Shown one piece after another: positions 53,936-63,245 of a stretch of DNA of 64,000 bases. Source of the stretch: Solicola gregarius (GTDB lineage Bacteria > Actinomycetota > Actinomycetes > Propionibacteriales > Nocardioidaceae). The notes under the pieces are model-generated. The model was not told where the DNA came from, ran no database searches, and worked only from the letters and a program-made list of their open reading frames with translations. The position numbers and the translations under genes were made by a program. Within the stretch, counting starts at the first letter, position 1. Each line of letters opens with the position of its first letter. The stretch is taken from positions 3,658,001 to 3,722,000 of the forward strand of contig NZ_CP094970.1 in NCBI RefSeq assembly GCF_025790165.1, written 5' to 3'.

Positions 53936-54741
53936 CACCGATGCAACGCGTCGGCCGCTGGATCGCCGACCACGTGGTCATGGCGCTCGGCATCATCGTG
54001 CTCATCTACACGTTCATCCCGATCGCGATCGTCGTGCTGATGAGCTTCAGCAAGCCGAGCAAGGCGTACGTCTTCAACGGCTTCACGCTCGACAACTGGG
54101 CAAACCCCTGCGCGTCCGAGGGCATGTGCTCGGCGGTCGTACGCAGTGTCGAGATCGGCCTGCTCGCGACGATCTCGGCGACGGTGCTCGGCACGTTGAT
54201 CGCGTTCGCGCTCGTACGCCATCGGTTCGCCGGGCGTACGACGGCCAACGTGCTGATCTTCCTGCCGATGGCCGCACCCGAGATCGTGATGGGCTCGTCG
54301 CTGCTCGCACTGTTCGTATCGGCCGGATTCGGCGGCCGGCTCGGCTTCTGGACGATCCTGATCGCCCACATCACGTTCTGCATCTCGTTCGTCGTGGTGA
54401 CGGTGAAGGCGCGACTGTCGGGCCTCGACGCATCCCTCGAACAGGCGGCGATGGACCTCTACGCCAACGAGCGCGAGACGTTCTGGCGGGTGACGTTCCC
54501 GCTGGTCTTCCCCGGCATTCTGGCGGCGGCGTTGCTGAGCTTCTCGCTGTCGTTCGACGACTTCATCATCACCAACCTCAACGCCGGTACGACGACGACC
54601 TTCCCGATGTTCGTCTGGGGCTCCGCGCTGCGCGGCGTACCGATGCAGGTCAATGTCGTCGGCACCGTGATGTTCCTCGTGGCGATCATCATCGTGGTGG
54701 TGCCCGAGATCTCGCGGCGGCGCAGGGCGAACGCCGCATGA
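53932..54741 (+). CDS. potC: Polyamine ABC importer permease (PotC-like)
   Basis: 269 residues, six helices, second permease of the importer. EAA loop: EQAAMDLYANERETFWRVTF. PotC-like ending DDFIITNLNAGTTTTFPMFV. Overlaps potB and the next gene by 4 nt each. Confidence 0.93.
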   Translation: MTPMQRVGRWIADHVVMALGIIVLIYTFIPIAIVVLMSFSKPSKAYVFNGFTLDNWANPCASEGMCSAVVRSVEIGLLATISATVLGTLIAFALVRHRFAGRTTANVLIFLPMAAPEIVMGSSLLALFVSAGFGGRLGFWTILIAHITFCISFVVVTVKARLSGLDASLEQAAMDLYANERETFWRVTFPLVFPGILAAALLSFSLSFDDFIITNLNAGTTTTFPMFVWGSALRGVPMQVNVVGTVMFLVAIIIVVVPEISRRRRANAA

Positions 54742-56132
54742 GCGATCTGGCCGAGCGCGTCCGGCGGGCGAAACCGGAGCCGTTCTGGCTCGATGACGAC
54801 GCGTCCCCGGAGCCGCTGCCTCCACTCGCGCACGACGTAAGTACCGACCTGCTCGTGGTCGGCGGTGGCTACTCCGGCCTGTGGTCGGCGCTGCTCGCGA
54901 AGGAACGTCACCCCGACCGCGCCGTGATGCTGGTCGAGGCGGGCACGTGTGGTGGCGAGGCGAGCGGACGCAACGGCGGCTTCTGCGAGGCCAGCCTGAC
55001 GCACGGGTTCGACAACGGGCTGTCGCGCTGGCCCGACGACCTGCCCGCACTCTTGCGCATGGGACGCGAGAACCTCGACGAGATCGAGGCCGCCGTGTCG
55101 CGGTACGGCATCGACTGCAACTTCGAGCGCAACGGCGAGCTCGACGTCGCGACGGATGAGTATCAGGTCGACGAGCTACGCGATGCCGCGGCCGCGATGA
55201 GTGCGTACGGTCTGCCGGCCACGTTCGTCGAGCGCGACGATGCCCGGGCGCGTTTCGACTCGCCGGCGGTACTCGCGGCACTGCACGATCCCGATGTCGC
55301 GCTGGTCGAACCGGCCCGGCTGGCCTGGGGTCTGCGCTCCGCGTGCCTCGAGGCGGGCGTCGAGATCTTCGAGAGCTCACACGCGTCGGCGATCGACCGC
55401 GATGACGCAGGTGTGCGCGTACGTGTGGGCGACCGGACCGTGCAGGCGAGGCGCGTCATCCTGGCGACCAACGCATTTCCACCGCTGCTTCGCCGGCTGC
55501 GGTTGATGACGGTGCCGGTCTACGACTACGCGCTGGTGACCGACCCCCTGAGCGATCTGCAGCGCAAGGAGATCGGCTGGGCGGGACGCGAGGGGGTCGG
55601 CGACAGCGGCAACCAGTTCCACTACCTCCGACTCACCCGCGACAACCGGATCCTGTTCGGCGGCTACGACGCGATCTACCACTACGGCAACGGGATTCGC
55701 CGATCGTACGAACAGCGGCAGGCGACGTTCGAAACGCTGGGCCGGCATTTCGAGGAGTACTTCCCGGCGCTGCAGGGCATCGGCTTCAGTCACCGCTGGG
55801 GCGGCGTCATCGACACGTCGACGCAGTTCTGTGCGTTCTACGGCACGGCGTACGACGGCGCGGTCGCGTACGCGCTCGGGTTCACCGGGCTCGGCGTCGG
55901 CGCGACCCGGTTCGCCGCGCTCGTCATGCTCGACCTCCTCGACGGAGCGAAGACCGAGCGCACCGAGCTCGAGATGGTGCGCCGGAAGCCACTGCCGTTC
56001 CCGCCCGAGCCGGCGCGGTACGCCGGCGTACAGCTGACCCGCTGGTCGCTTGCGAAGGCAGACGCCAACCAGGGCAAGCGAAACGCGTGGCTCAAGCTGA
56101 CCGATGCGCTGGGGCTCGGCTTCGACTCCTGA
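54738..56132 (+). CDS. FAD-dependent amine/gamma-glutamylputrescine oxidase-like
   Basis: 464 residues of the DAO/PuuB type. FAD-binding LLVVGGGYSGLWSALLAKER at about residue 38, then GGEASGRNGGFCEASLTHGF, and the second FAD block GLGVGATRFAALVMLDLL near the C-terminus. Start ATG 54738 within the potC overlap; the longer frame from 54126 is rejected. Its place right after the importer genes fits oxidation of putrescine or its glutamyl derivative. No glutamate-putrescine ligase is seen. Confidence 0.88.
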   Translation: MSDLAERVRRAKPEPFWLDDDASPEPLPPLAHDVSTDLLVVGGGYSGLWSALLAKERHPDRAVMLVEAGTCGGEASGRNGGFCEASLTHGFDNGLSRWPDDLPALLRMGRENLDEIEAAVSRYGIDCNFERNGELDVATDEYQVDELRDAAAAMSAYGLPATFVERDDARARFDSPAVLAALHDPDVALVEPARLAWGLRSACLEAGVEIFESSHASAIDRDDAGVRVRVGDRTVQARRVILATNAFPPLLRRLRLMTVPVYDYALVTDPLSDLQRKEIGWAGREGVGDSGNQFHYLRLTRDNRILFGGYDAIYHYGNGIRRSYEQRQATFETLGRHFEEYFPALQGIGFSHRWGGVIDTSTQFCAFYGTAYDGAVAYALGFTGLGVGATRFAALVMLDLLDGAKTERTELEMVRRKPLPFPPEPARYAGVQLTRWSLAKADANQGKRNAWLKLTDALGLGFDS

Positions 56133-56146
56133 CGCCGAACCCCCGC

Positions 56147-56201
56147 GAGCCGCACGTTGTTGCGGGAAACGCCCGGCGTGTCGCACAACAGCGTGCGGCT
56201 C
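56147..56201. repeat. Hairpin, repeat family 1 copy g
   Basis: Arms GAGCCGCACG (56147-56156) and CGTGCGGCTC (56192-56201) are exact; TTGTTGCG and CGCACAACA extend the pairing imperfectly. It shares CCGCACGTT with copy c and CCGGCGTGTCG with the inner palindrome of other copies. Confidence 0.6.
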
Positions 56202-56242
56202 AGCTGGTGGCTCGACCTCGCGCGAGGTGAGAGGCTGCGGGC

Positions 56243-57541
56243 ATGGCCACATCGAGTACGCATGCGGAGCTGGCGAAGCGGCACGAGGCGGTGATGCCGT
56301 CCTGGCTGTCGCTGTTCTACGAGCGTCCGATCGAGATCGCGAGCGGCGACGGCTGCCGCGTCACCGACGGCGAGGGGCGTACGTACCTCGACTTCTTCGC
56401 CGGCATCCTCACCAACATGCTGGGCTACAACGTCCCCGAGGTACGCGACGCGATCAAGGCGCAGGCCGACCGCGGGGTCGTACACACCTCGACGCTGTAC
56501 CTGATCCGGCAGCAGGTCGACCTCGCCGAGAAGATCGCGTCGCTGTCGGGCATCCCGGACGCGAAGGTGTTCTTCACCGCGTCCGGCACCGAGGCCAACG
56601 AGGCGGCGCTGCTGATCGCGACGCAGTACCGCCGCAGCAACCAGGTCATCGCGCTTCGTAACAGCTACCACGGGAGGGCGTTCGCCACCGTCGGCATCAC
56701 CGGCAACCGCGGTTGGTCGGCCTCGAGCCTGACTCCCGTCAACACGATCTATGCGCAGAGCGGCTATCGGTTCAGGTCGAGCTTCCGTGAGCTGGACGAC
56801 GCCGCGTACATCGCCGCGTGTGCGGAGGATCTGCGCGAGCTGATGGTGACGAGTACGTCGGGCGACGTCGCGTGCATGATCGCCGAACCCATCCAGGGCG
56901 TCGGAGGTTTCGCCACGCCTCCGGACGGGCTGTTCGCGGCGTACAAGGAGATCCTCGACGAGACCGGCATCCTGTTCGTCTCCGACGAGGTACAGACGGG
57001 GTGGGGTCGTACCGGTGACCACTTCTGGGGCATCGGCGCGCACGGCGTCACTCCCGACGCGATGACATTCGCGAAGGGGCTCGGTAACGGCGCGTCAATC
57101 GGCGGCGTCGTCGCGCGTGGCGAGGTGATGGACTGCCTGCAGGCCAACTCGATCTCGACGTTCGGCGGCAACCCGCTGTCGACGGCGGCCGCGAACGCCA
57201 CGCTCGACTACGCGCTGTCGCACGACCTGCAGGGCAACGCTGCGCGGGTCGGTGCCGTGCTGATAGAGGGCCTGCGGGCAGCGTGCGCCGACCTCGCGTA
57301 CGTCGGTGAGGTACGCGGGCGCGGCCTGATGATCGGCATCGAGCTGGTCGCCGCCGATGGTCGTACGCCCGACGTCGCCGCGGCCGCTCGCGTACTCGAG
57401 GCCGCCCGCGAGCGTGGTCTGCTGATCGGCAAGGGCGGACTGCACGGCAACTGCCTGCGGATCGCGCCGCCGCTCACGCTCACCGAGTCCGAGGCACGGG
57501 AGGGGCTGGCGATGCTGGTGGATGCATTGCGAACGTCCTGA
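56243..57541 (+). CDS. Class III aminotransferase (possible GABA/4-aminobutyrate aminotransferase)
   Basis: 432 residues, PLP enzyme. Cofactor region GTEANEAALLIATQYRR, SDEVQTGWGRTG and the PLP lysine in TFAKGLGNGASIGG (about 279). The shape is of the class III aminotransferases related to AGXT2 and GABA transaminase. It lies after the polyamine operon, separated by a hairpin and with its own GAGAGG. GABA is a plausible substrate from context but not shown. Confidence 0.88.
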   Translation: MATSSTHAELAKRHEAVMPSWLSLFYERPIEIASGDGCRVTDGEGRTYLDFFAGILTNMLGYNVPEVRDAIKAQADRGVVHTSTLYLIRQQVDLAEKIASLSGIPDAKVFFTASGTEANEAALLIATQYRRSNQVIALRNSYHGRAFATVGITGNRGWSASSLTPVNTIYAQSGYRFRSSFRELDDAAYIAACAEDLRELMVTSTSGDVACMIAEPIQGVGGFATPPDGLFAAYKEILDETGILFVSDEVQTGWGRTGDHFWGIGAHGVTPDAMTFAKGLGNGASIGGVVARGEVMDCLQANSISTFGGNPLSTAAANATLDYALSHDLQGNAARVGAVLIEGLRAACADLAYVGEVRGRGLMIGIELVAADGRTPDVAAAARVLEAARERGLLIGKGGLHGNCLRIAPPLTLTESEAREGLAMLVDALRTS

Positions 57542-57570
57542 CGTCACTTTACCCCGCGCGTACATCAAAG

Positions 57571-57640
57571 TTCCCGCCGAGGTACGAATTCCTGCCAATA
57601 GGGGACCTCCTATTGGCAGGAATCCGTACCTCGGCGGGAA
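57571..57640. terminator. 32-bp hairpin upstream of the sigma factor
   Basis: Arms 57571-57602 and 57609-57640 pair over 32 bp with a single mismatch and a 6-nt loop. It lies between the aminotransferase stop and the sigma factor gene, both plus strand. Confidence 0.75.
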
Positions 57641-57683
57641 GTGTGAGGCAACCATCGGCGGCCGCCACCGGGTCGGGTAGGGC

Positions 57684-58262
57684 ATGAGCGAGGAGGCTGC
57701 ATTGGTTGAGGAGCTGGGGAACTCCCGGGCGCGCGCTCGGACGGCGCCGCATCCGGTGCCGTTCGAGGGGTTCGTCGCCGCACGTAGCGACCATCTGCTG
57801 CGGACGGCGTACCTCCTCACCCGTGACCATCAGCTCGCCGAAGACCTGGTGCAGACCTCGCTGGCCAAGGCATGGGGATCCTGGAAGCGCATCAAGACCG
57901 ACCACGAGGCGTACGTACGCCGGATCCTCGTCAACACGTACAACAGCTGGTGGCGGCGCAAGTGGAACGGCGAACGCCCGACGGAGGCGCTGCCAGAGCA
58001 CAGCGGAGCAAATCCCACCGACTCCGTCGGCGACCGCTTCGACGTCTGGGAGGCCATCGGCCGGCTGCCGAGGCGCCAGCGCGCGACGGTCGTGCTCCGC
58101 TTCTACGAGGACCTGACCGAGGCCGAGACCGCCGCGACCCTCGGCTGCACCATCGGCACCGTCAAGAGCCAGACCAGCAAGGCGCTCGCCAAGCTGCGAA
58201 TCGACCCCGCACTACTCGAGACGTACGCGTCTCGCCGTCACGATGAGGGAGGGCGGCCATGA
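57684..58262 (+). CDS. RNA polymerase sigma factor, SigE family (ECF)
   Basis: 192 residues. Region 2 reads RSDHLLRTAYLLTRDHQLAEDLVQTSLAKAW and region 4 LPRRQRATVVLRFYEDLTEAETAATLGCTIGTVKSQTSKALAKLR, the actinobacterial SigE-family (TIGR02983-like) pattern. It overlaps the downstream membrane protein gene by 4 nt (ATGA), so the two are made together, as in sigma/regulator pairs. There is no recognised zinc anti-sigma. Confidence 0.9.
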   Translation: MSEEAALVEELGNSRARARTAPHPVPFEGFVAARSDHLLRTAYLLTRDHQLAEDLVQTSLAKAWGSWKRIKTDHEAYVRRILVNTYNSWWRRKWNGERPTEALPEHSGANPTDSVGDRFDVWEAIGRLPRRQRATVVLRFYEDLTEAETAATLGCTIGTVKSQTSKALAKLRIDPALLETYASRRHDEGGRP

Positions 58263-59974
58263 ACCTCGACGACCTGCGCGCCGAGCTCGACGCCCGTGCC
58301 AACGACCTCGACCCGCGCTCGACCGGCCGGATGGCTGGCATCCGCGCCAAGATCGCCCAGCGCCGCCGTCGCAAGGCCGGCGCCACCGTCGCCGCGAGCG
58401 TGCTCGCCGTCGGCGCGATCGTCGGCGTACCCGTGGTGAGCCACCTGTCGACGGCGCCGGAGCCCGCGAACGGCGGACCGTTCCCCGAGCAGGTCGACGG
58501 CGACACGAGGATCGCGTCGGTCATCGGTGACGAGGGCGACAGCACGGTCACGCTGGAGTTCACGCCCGACGACACCGACTTCCTGCTGGACATCGACTGC
58601 GACGACGTCGACCCGGGAGTTGCACGTGCTCGGGTCAACGGACGATGGACCAGCGCAATCTGTGGAAGTGCCGCGTCGGGTGTGTCGAGCGGCGAGGTCG
58701 GCGGAGTGATCTCGCCCGCGAAAGTCCGGCGGCTGTGGGAGCGAATGGGCGTACGCGCCGGCGAGCCAGTGACGATCACGGTGCGGGCGGCGGACTTAGC
58801 GCTCAAGCCAACGCAGTCGACCAAGGGCACCATCGGCGTCGCGGCGTACGCCATGACGGGGGAGCGCCGCAATGTGCTCGGTGTCTCGCTGCCCGAGGAG
58901 AAGACGGTGGACGGCGAGACGTACGCGCTGGCCGACGACGGTTACACGGTCGGTCCCACTCGGCCGAAGGGGACGCAGAGGCAGTACGCGCCGGAGTCGG
59001 ACGGGGCGATGCTCGTGACGTACGGCTCTCCTGACCGCGGGGCACTCACGCGGATAACGATCGATGGCGCGCAGGAGACGACGGGCGGTGTCTCGTCCGA
59101 GCTCCTGCCCAGTGGGGGCGCACGTACGCTCAGCGTCCGCAACCTGTCCGACGACAAGTGGGCACGGCTCGTCGTCGCGGCCTACACGCCCGTCGAGGAC
59201 GATGAGGACACGAAACCCCCGACTCTGTCGATCCCGGACACCACAGATGCGCGTGATCCGCTGATCGCGTCGGACGTCGGCGAGCCGGGCGAGACCGTCT
59301 TTCGATCCACCTTCACGCCGAAGGACGCGAACGTGGCCGTCGGTACCGCATGCACCCTCGGCGGGCAAGACAGCGATGACGTCCGGGTGAAGATGACGAT
59401 GAACGGCCGACACACCCTGTCGGGTGAATGCCAGTCGTTCGACGGCGAGCTGGACCGCGGCGACAGTCCGGAGTCGAATCGTGCCGCCTGGGGTGAGTTC
59501 GGCATTGTGGCGGGAGAGCCGGTCGAGGTGGTGATCCGGGCACGCGCCAAGGACGGATCCGACGTCTCGCTCGACGACATCCAGCTCGGCTTCGGCGTGT
59601 ACGAGCGCAGCGCGCCGCGTACGTCGGTGAACGGCTTCGTGCTGGACGATTGCCGCCGCTGGCGTGGTCGGTGGTACAAGCTCGTCGACTACAAGAGCGT
59701 CGATGTCGATGGCGACACCCGCGAGGCCGCGATCCGCGTGCCGGAGACGGGCGTGAACGCGCTGGTCGGGCACGGGTACAGCGGAGGCAACGGCGGCGCG
59801 ATCCGCGCGGTGATCGACGGGCAACCATTCATGTACGCAAGGCCCAATGGTTCGAGTGACGCCGCTGTCGGGGTCGACCCCATCGGCCGCGGGACCCAAG
59901 ACGTCGCGATCCGGTCGGGCCGCAACGTCCACGGTGGAAAGCTCGTGATCGCGTACTACCTGCCCGAGGAGTAA
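58259..59974 (+). CDS. Membrane protein with duplicated extracytoplasmic module
   Basis: 571 residues coupled to the sigma factor. A short cytoplasmic part (1-40) precedes one transmembrane segment (about 41-62), and the rest is outside. The exterior repeats as A-B-A'-B'. Modules A (about 82-201) and A' (333-452) align through IASVIGDEGDS/IASDVGEPGET, FTPDD/FTPKD, VNGRW/MNGRH and RAGEPVTI/VAGEPVEV, each with two cysteines. B (202-312) and B' (453-571) match at their ends (VVAAYTP, VIAYYLP). By position it may be a membrane regulator of the sigma factor, but no anti-sigma domain is recognisable. Confidence 0.85.
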   Translation: MNLDDLRAELDARANDLDPRSTGRMAGIRAKIAQRRRRKAGATVAASVLAVGAIVGVPVVSHLSTAPEPANGGPFPEQVDGDTRIASVIGDEGDSTVTLEFTPDDTDFLLDIDCDDVDPGVARARVNGRWTSAICGSAASGVSSGEVGGVISPAKVRRLWERMGVRAGEPVTITVRAADLALKPTQSTKGTIGVAAYAMTGERRNVLGVSLPEEKTVDGETYALADDGYTVGPTRPKGTQRQYAPESDGAMLVTYGSPDRGALTRITIDGAQETTGGVSSELLPSGGARTLSVRNLSDDKWARLVVAAYTPVEDDEDTKPPTLSIPDTTDARDPLIASDVGEPGETVFRSTFTPKDANVAVGTACTLGGQDSDDVRVKMTMNGRHTLSGECQSFDGELDRGDSPESNRAAWGEFGIVAGEPVEVVIRARAKDGSDVSLDDIQLGFGVYERSAPRTSVNGFVLDDCRRWRGRWYKLVDYKSVDVDGDTREAAIRVPETGVNALVGHGYSGGNGGAIRAVIDGQPFMYARPNGSSDAAVGVDPIGRGTQDVAIRSGRNVHGGKLVIAYYLPEE

Positions 59975-59979
59975 CGCAA

Positions 59980-60021
59980 GAATGGTCCTTTGACCGGCTC
60001 TTGCCGGTCAAAGGACCATTC
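59980..60021. terminator. 19-bp hairpin between convergent genes
   Basis: GAATGGTCCTTTGACCGGC (59980-59998) and its exact reverse complement (60003-60021) flank a TCTT loop. The very compact stem is a strong bidirectional terminator candidate. Confidence 0.8.
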
Positions 60022-60086
60022 GTCCGTCAATCCGTACGCGCCGGCGCCACGAAGGAGCCGTCTCGCGCACCGGCACGTACGAAGCC

Positions 60087-61469
60087 CTACAGCAGGTCCT
60101 GCGCCCGGGTGAGTACGTCGCGCAGGATGCCCTCCATCTCGTCGAAGTGCTGTTGGTCGCAGATCAGCGGGGGAGCGACCTGGATGACGGGGTCGCCGCG
60201 GTCGTCGGCGCGGCAGTACAGCCCGCCGTCGAACAGCGCCTTGGAGAGGAAGCCGCGCAGCAGCCGCTCGGACTCCTCGTCGTTGAAGGTCTCCTTGGTC
60301 GCCTTGTCCTTGACCAGCTCGATGCCGTAGAAGTACCCGTCGCCGCGTACGTCGCCGACGATGTCGAGGTCGGTCAGCTTCTCCAGCGTCGAGCGGAACG
60401 CCGCCTCGTTGCGTCGTACGTTGCCGTTCAGGTCCTCGCGTTCGAAGATGTCGAGGTTGGCCATCGCGACGGCCGTCGAGACCGGGTGACCGCCGAAGGT
60501 GTAGCCGTGCGCGAACGAGTTCTGGCCTTCGAGGAACGGCTCCATCAGCTTGTCGCTCGCGATGAGAGCACCGAGCGGCGAGTAGCCCGAGGTGAGGCCC
60601 TTCGCGCAGGTGATCATGTCGGGCTGGTAGCCGTAGCGCTCCGCTCCGAACATCTCGCCGAGCCGGCCGTACGCGCAGATGACCTCGTCGGAGATCAGCA
60701 GCACGTCGTTCTCGTCGCAGATCTCGCGTACGCGCTGGAAGTACCCGGGCGGCGGCGGGAAGCAGCCGCCGGAGTTCTGCACCGGCTCGAGGATGACCGC
60801 GGCGACGGTGTCGGCGCCCTCGAACTCGATCGCCTCCGCGATCCGGTTGGCGGCCCACTGCCCGAAGGCCTCGGGGTCGTCGCCGTGCACCGAGGCGCGG
60901 TAGATGTTGGTGTTCGGTACCCGGAACGTGCTCGGTACGAGCGGCTCGAACGGCGCCTTCATCTCCGGGATGCCCGTGATCGACAGCGCGCCCTGCGGGG
61001 TGCCGTGGTACGCGACGGCGCGGCTGATCACCTTGTGCTTCGTCGGCTTGCCGGTCAGCTTGAAGTACTGCTTCGCGAGCTTCCACGCGGACTCGACGGC
61101 CTCGCCACCGCCGGAGGTGAAGAACACCCGGTTCAGGTCGCCGGGCGCGTACCCTGCGACGCGGTCGGCGAGCTCGATGGCCGGCGGGTGCGCGTACGAC
61201 CACAGGGGGAAGAACGCCAGCTCGCGGGCCTGCTTCGCAGCGGCCTGCGCGAGCTCCTCGCGACCGTGGCCGGCCTGCACGACGAACAGTCCGGAAAGCG
61301 CGTCGAGGTAGCGCTTCCCCGAGGCATCGGTGATGTACGCGCCCTCACCCTTGACGATGATCGGCACGTCGGAGGTGTCGTACGTCGAGTGCCGGGTGAA
61401 GTGCATCCACAGGTGGTCCTTCGCCTGCTTCTGCAGTACGTCGGAGTCCGGGCGCGGTGTCTCGGTCAT
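60087..61469 (-). CDS. Class III aminotransferase, putrescine aminotransferase-like (SpuC type)
   Basis: 460 residues. The N-terminus DHLWMHFTRHSTY resembles SpuC and related omega-amine:pyruvate transaminases. PLP lysine in TCAKGLTSGYSPLGA (about 291); the cofactor block SGGGEAVESAWKLAKQY is clear. Start ATG 61469 with GAGAGGACACC upstream. Likely step: putrescine + pyruvate to 4-aminobutanal + alanine. It faces the PucR regulator gene. Confidence 0.88.
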   Translation of the reverse strand: MTETPRPDSDVLQKQAKDHLWMHFTRHSTYDTSDVPIIVKGEGAYITDASGKRYLDALSGLFVVQAGHGREELAQAAAKQARELAFFPLWSYAHPPAIELADRVAGYAPGDLNRVFFTSGGGEAVESAWKLAKQYFKLTGKPTKHKVISRAVAYHGTPQGALSITGIPEMKAPFEPLVPSTFRVPNTNIYRASVHGDDPEAFGQWAANRIAEAIEFEGADTVAAVILEPVQNSGGCFPPPPGYFQRVREICDENDVLLISDEVICAYGRLGEMFGAERYGYQPDMITCAKGLTSGYSPLGALIASDKLMEPFLEGQNSFAHGYTFGGHPVSTAVAMANLDIFEREDLNGNVRRNEAAFRSTLEKLTDLDIVGDVRGDGYFYGIELVKDKATKETFNDEESERLLRGFLSKALFDGGLYCRADDRGDPVIQVAPPLICDQQHFDEMEGILRDVLTRAQDLL

Positions 61470-61501
61470 GGTGTCCTCTCAATTCTTGGGCAGCCACGGC
61501 C

Positions 61502-61540
61502 AGTATGACTAACGATCGGGCCAATTCACAAGGGATTCCG
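61502..61540 (-). promoter_or_regulatory. Promoter and shared element of the SpuC-like gene
   Basis: On the minus strand, GGAATCCCTTGTGAATTGG contains TTGTGA (61526-61531), followed after 18 bp by CATACT (61502-61507). The same CAAC-S-GAATCCCTTGT core occurs at 49167 upstream of the aldehyde dehydrogenase. Confidence 0.55.
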
Positions 61541-61590
61541 TTGGATGACTTCTGAATCGATACGGATTTCGTAGCCGGAACGTATCGGCC

Positions 61591-63099
61591 TCACTGAACC
61601 ACGTGCCCGAGCGCGTGCAGCGCGAGCCACAGGTGAACGCGGTCGCGGGTCTCCGACAGCGAGCGACCGGTCAGTGACTCGATCTGGGTCAACCGGTAGC
61701 GAACGGTGTTGCGATGCACGAAGAGCCGCTCGGCGGTGTCGTTCACCGATCCGCCGACCTCCAGGAACGTCGTCAGCGTGGTCAGCAGCGGACGGTCGGG
61801 CGGGTCCTGCTCGAGCAGCGGCCCGAGCGTCGCCTCGCCGAGCTCTCGGATCGGCAGCTCCGGGTTGGCCGTCAGGAGCCGCTCGAGGCTCAGCGGCGCA
61901 CCCTGGTGGATGCCCGGACCGCGGGCCAGCGCGTCGCGCGCCTCGAGGAAGCTCCATCGCAGACCGTCCACACCGCTGTAGTAGCCGCCGAGGCCGACGG
62001 CTGCGTTGCGGCCGAGCGTACGAAGCGCGTGCAGCACCGTCGGGGCGGAGTCGCGGGTGACTCCCTCGCTGCCGAAGATCAGCGCGAGGTACCGGTCGAC
62101 CTGCGCCGTGACGACGTGCCCCTCCGGGTCGATGTCGGGGCCGAGCAGCGGCCACGGCAGCGTACGAAGGGCGTGCGGGTCGGCCTCGACGACGCCGAGC
62201 AGCACCCGATGCCCGCCGTGGAAGTCGAGCCCGAACGCCTCGAGTCGTCGGGTGGCCTCGGCGTGCGTCAGCGCCGACCGGACGACGTCCTCCATGATCT
62301 GGCCGATCTGCTCGCGGCGGCCCTGCTGGACGGCCTGGCGCCGCTGCATCTCGAGCCCGACCAGGCTCACCGCGAACTGCATCAGATCGTCGTTGCGCCT
62401 GCTCGCCTGTGTCGCCAGTACCGCCACCTGCCGCCCGTGCGTGGCCACGGGCAGTACGTACGCCTCCTGATGTGCGCCCTCGAACACGTCGACAGTCGTG
62501 GGCCGCTGCAGCTGGTGCAGTCGGCGTACGAGCGCGGTCGCGGGCCAGGCGACGCGAACGGGTGCGCTCGCGAGCACGTTCGCCTGCTGGTCGATCACGG
62601 CGACATTGCCGCCGACCTGGTGTCGCAGCTCCTCGCAGAATGCGGGGAGTCCGCCGCCGGTCAGCAGGTGCTCGGCGAGGCGTTCGTGGACGGCGAGGAG
62701 CCGGCTCAGCTTTCGCGTGTGCGCGTTGACATCGCGATCCGACACCCAGCGGGTGATCGCGATGAACGGCGTCTCGTACGGCACCTCGAGAACCGGGACG
62801 CGATGCTCCTCGGCGGCCTTGACGAGCGCCCGCGGTATCCGGTCGTGGCCGAGGCCGACGCCGAAGCCGATGGCGGCCGCACCGACTGCCGCGGCGCACT
62901 TGACGAAGTGCGCCTGGTCCTTGGTCGACCGCAGGCGTACGCCGGTGGTCAGCACCAGCTCGTCGCGCTCCATGAACGGCGTCGGATCGACCTGTTCGGT
63001 CACCGACGCCCACCGTACGGGTTGGTCCAGCGCGGCCTCGCAGGCGCGGATGCACAGCCCGAATCGCCCCTCGGACATGACGTCCCGGACCGTCGTCAT
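61591..63099 (-). CDS. PucR-family transcriptional regulator
   Basis: 502 residues: N-terminal PucR domain ([19 protein letters not shown]), a GGDEF-like middle region and a C-terminal HTH of the PucR/CdaR type ([20 protein letters not shown]). Such regulators control purine, polyamine or amine use. I chose ATG 63099 over GTG 63132 because TACGGT lies 6 nt upstream. It lies between the SpuC-like gene and the second importer ATPase, and probably controls one or both. Confidence 0.9.
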   Translation of the reverse strand: MTTVRDVMSEGRFGLCIRACEAALDQPVRWASVTEQVDPTPFMERDELVLTTGVRLRSTKDQAHFVKCAAAVGAAAIGFGVGLGHDRIPRALVKAAEEHRVPVLEVPYETPFIAITRWVSDRDVNAHTRKLSRLLAVHERLAEHLLTGGGLPAFCEELRHQVGGNVAVIDQQANVLASAPVRVAWPATALVRRLHQLQRPTTVDVFEGAHQEAYVLPVATHGRQVAVLATQASRRNDDLMQFAVSLVGLEMQRRQAVQQGRREQIGQIMEDVVRSALTHAEATRRLEAFGLDFHGGHRVLLGVVEADPHALRTLPWPLLGPDIDPEGHVVTAQVDRYLALIFGSEGVTRDSAPTVLHALRTLGRNAAVGLGGYYSGVDGLRWSFLEARDALARGPGIHQGAPLSLERLLTANPELPIRELGEATLGPLLEQDPPDRPLLTTLTTFLEVGGSVNDTAERLFVHRNTVRYRLTQIESLTGRSLSETRDRVHLWLALHALGHVVQ

Positions 63100-63105
63100 C
63101 AAGCC

Positions 63106-63111
63106 ACCGTA
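63106..63111 (-). promoter_or_regulatory. -10 box of the PucR gene
   Basis: TACGGT, 6 nt before ATG 63099; same arrangement as at gntK. Supports the start choice and a leaderless mRNA. Confidence 0.4.
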
Positions 63112-63245
63112 GTTCACGCTGTGCACCTGCACAGCGATACGCCGTCATCTTGGACAAATGCCTGTCGTGCGCGCATCCGCGACTCCCTATCTTCTTACGC
63201 AACCTCGTACGAGATTCAACGAACGCGCACCGCAAAGGCGACAGG

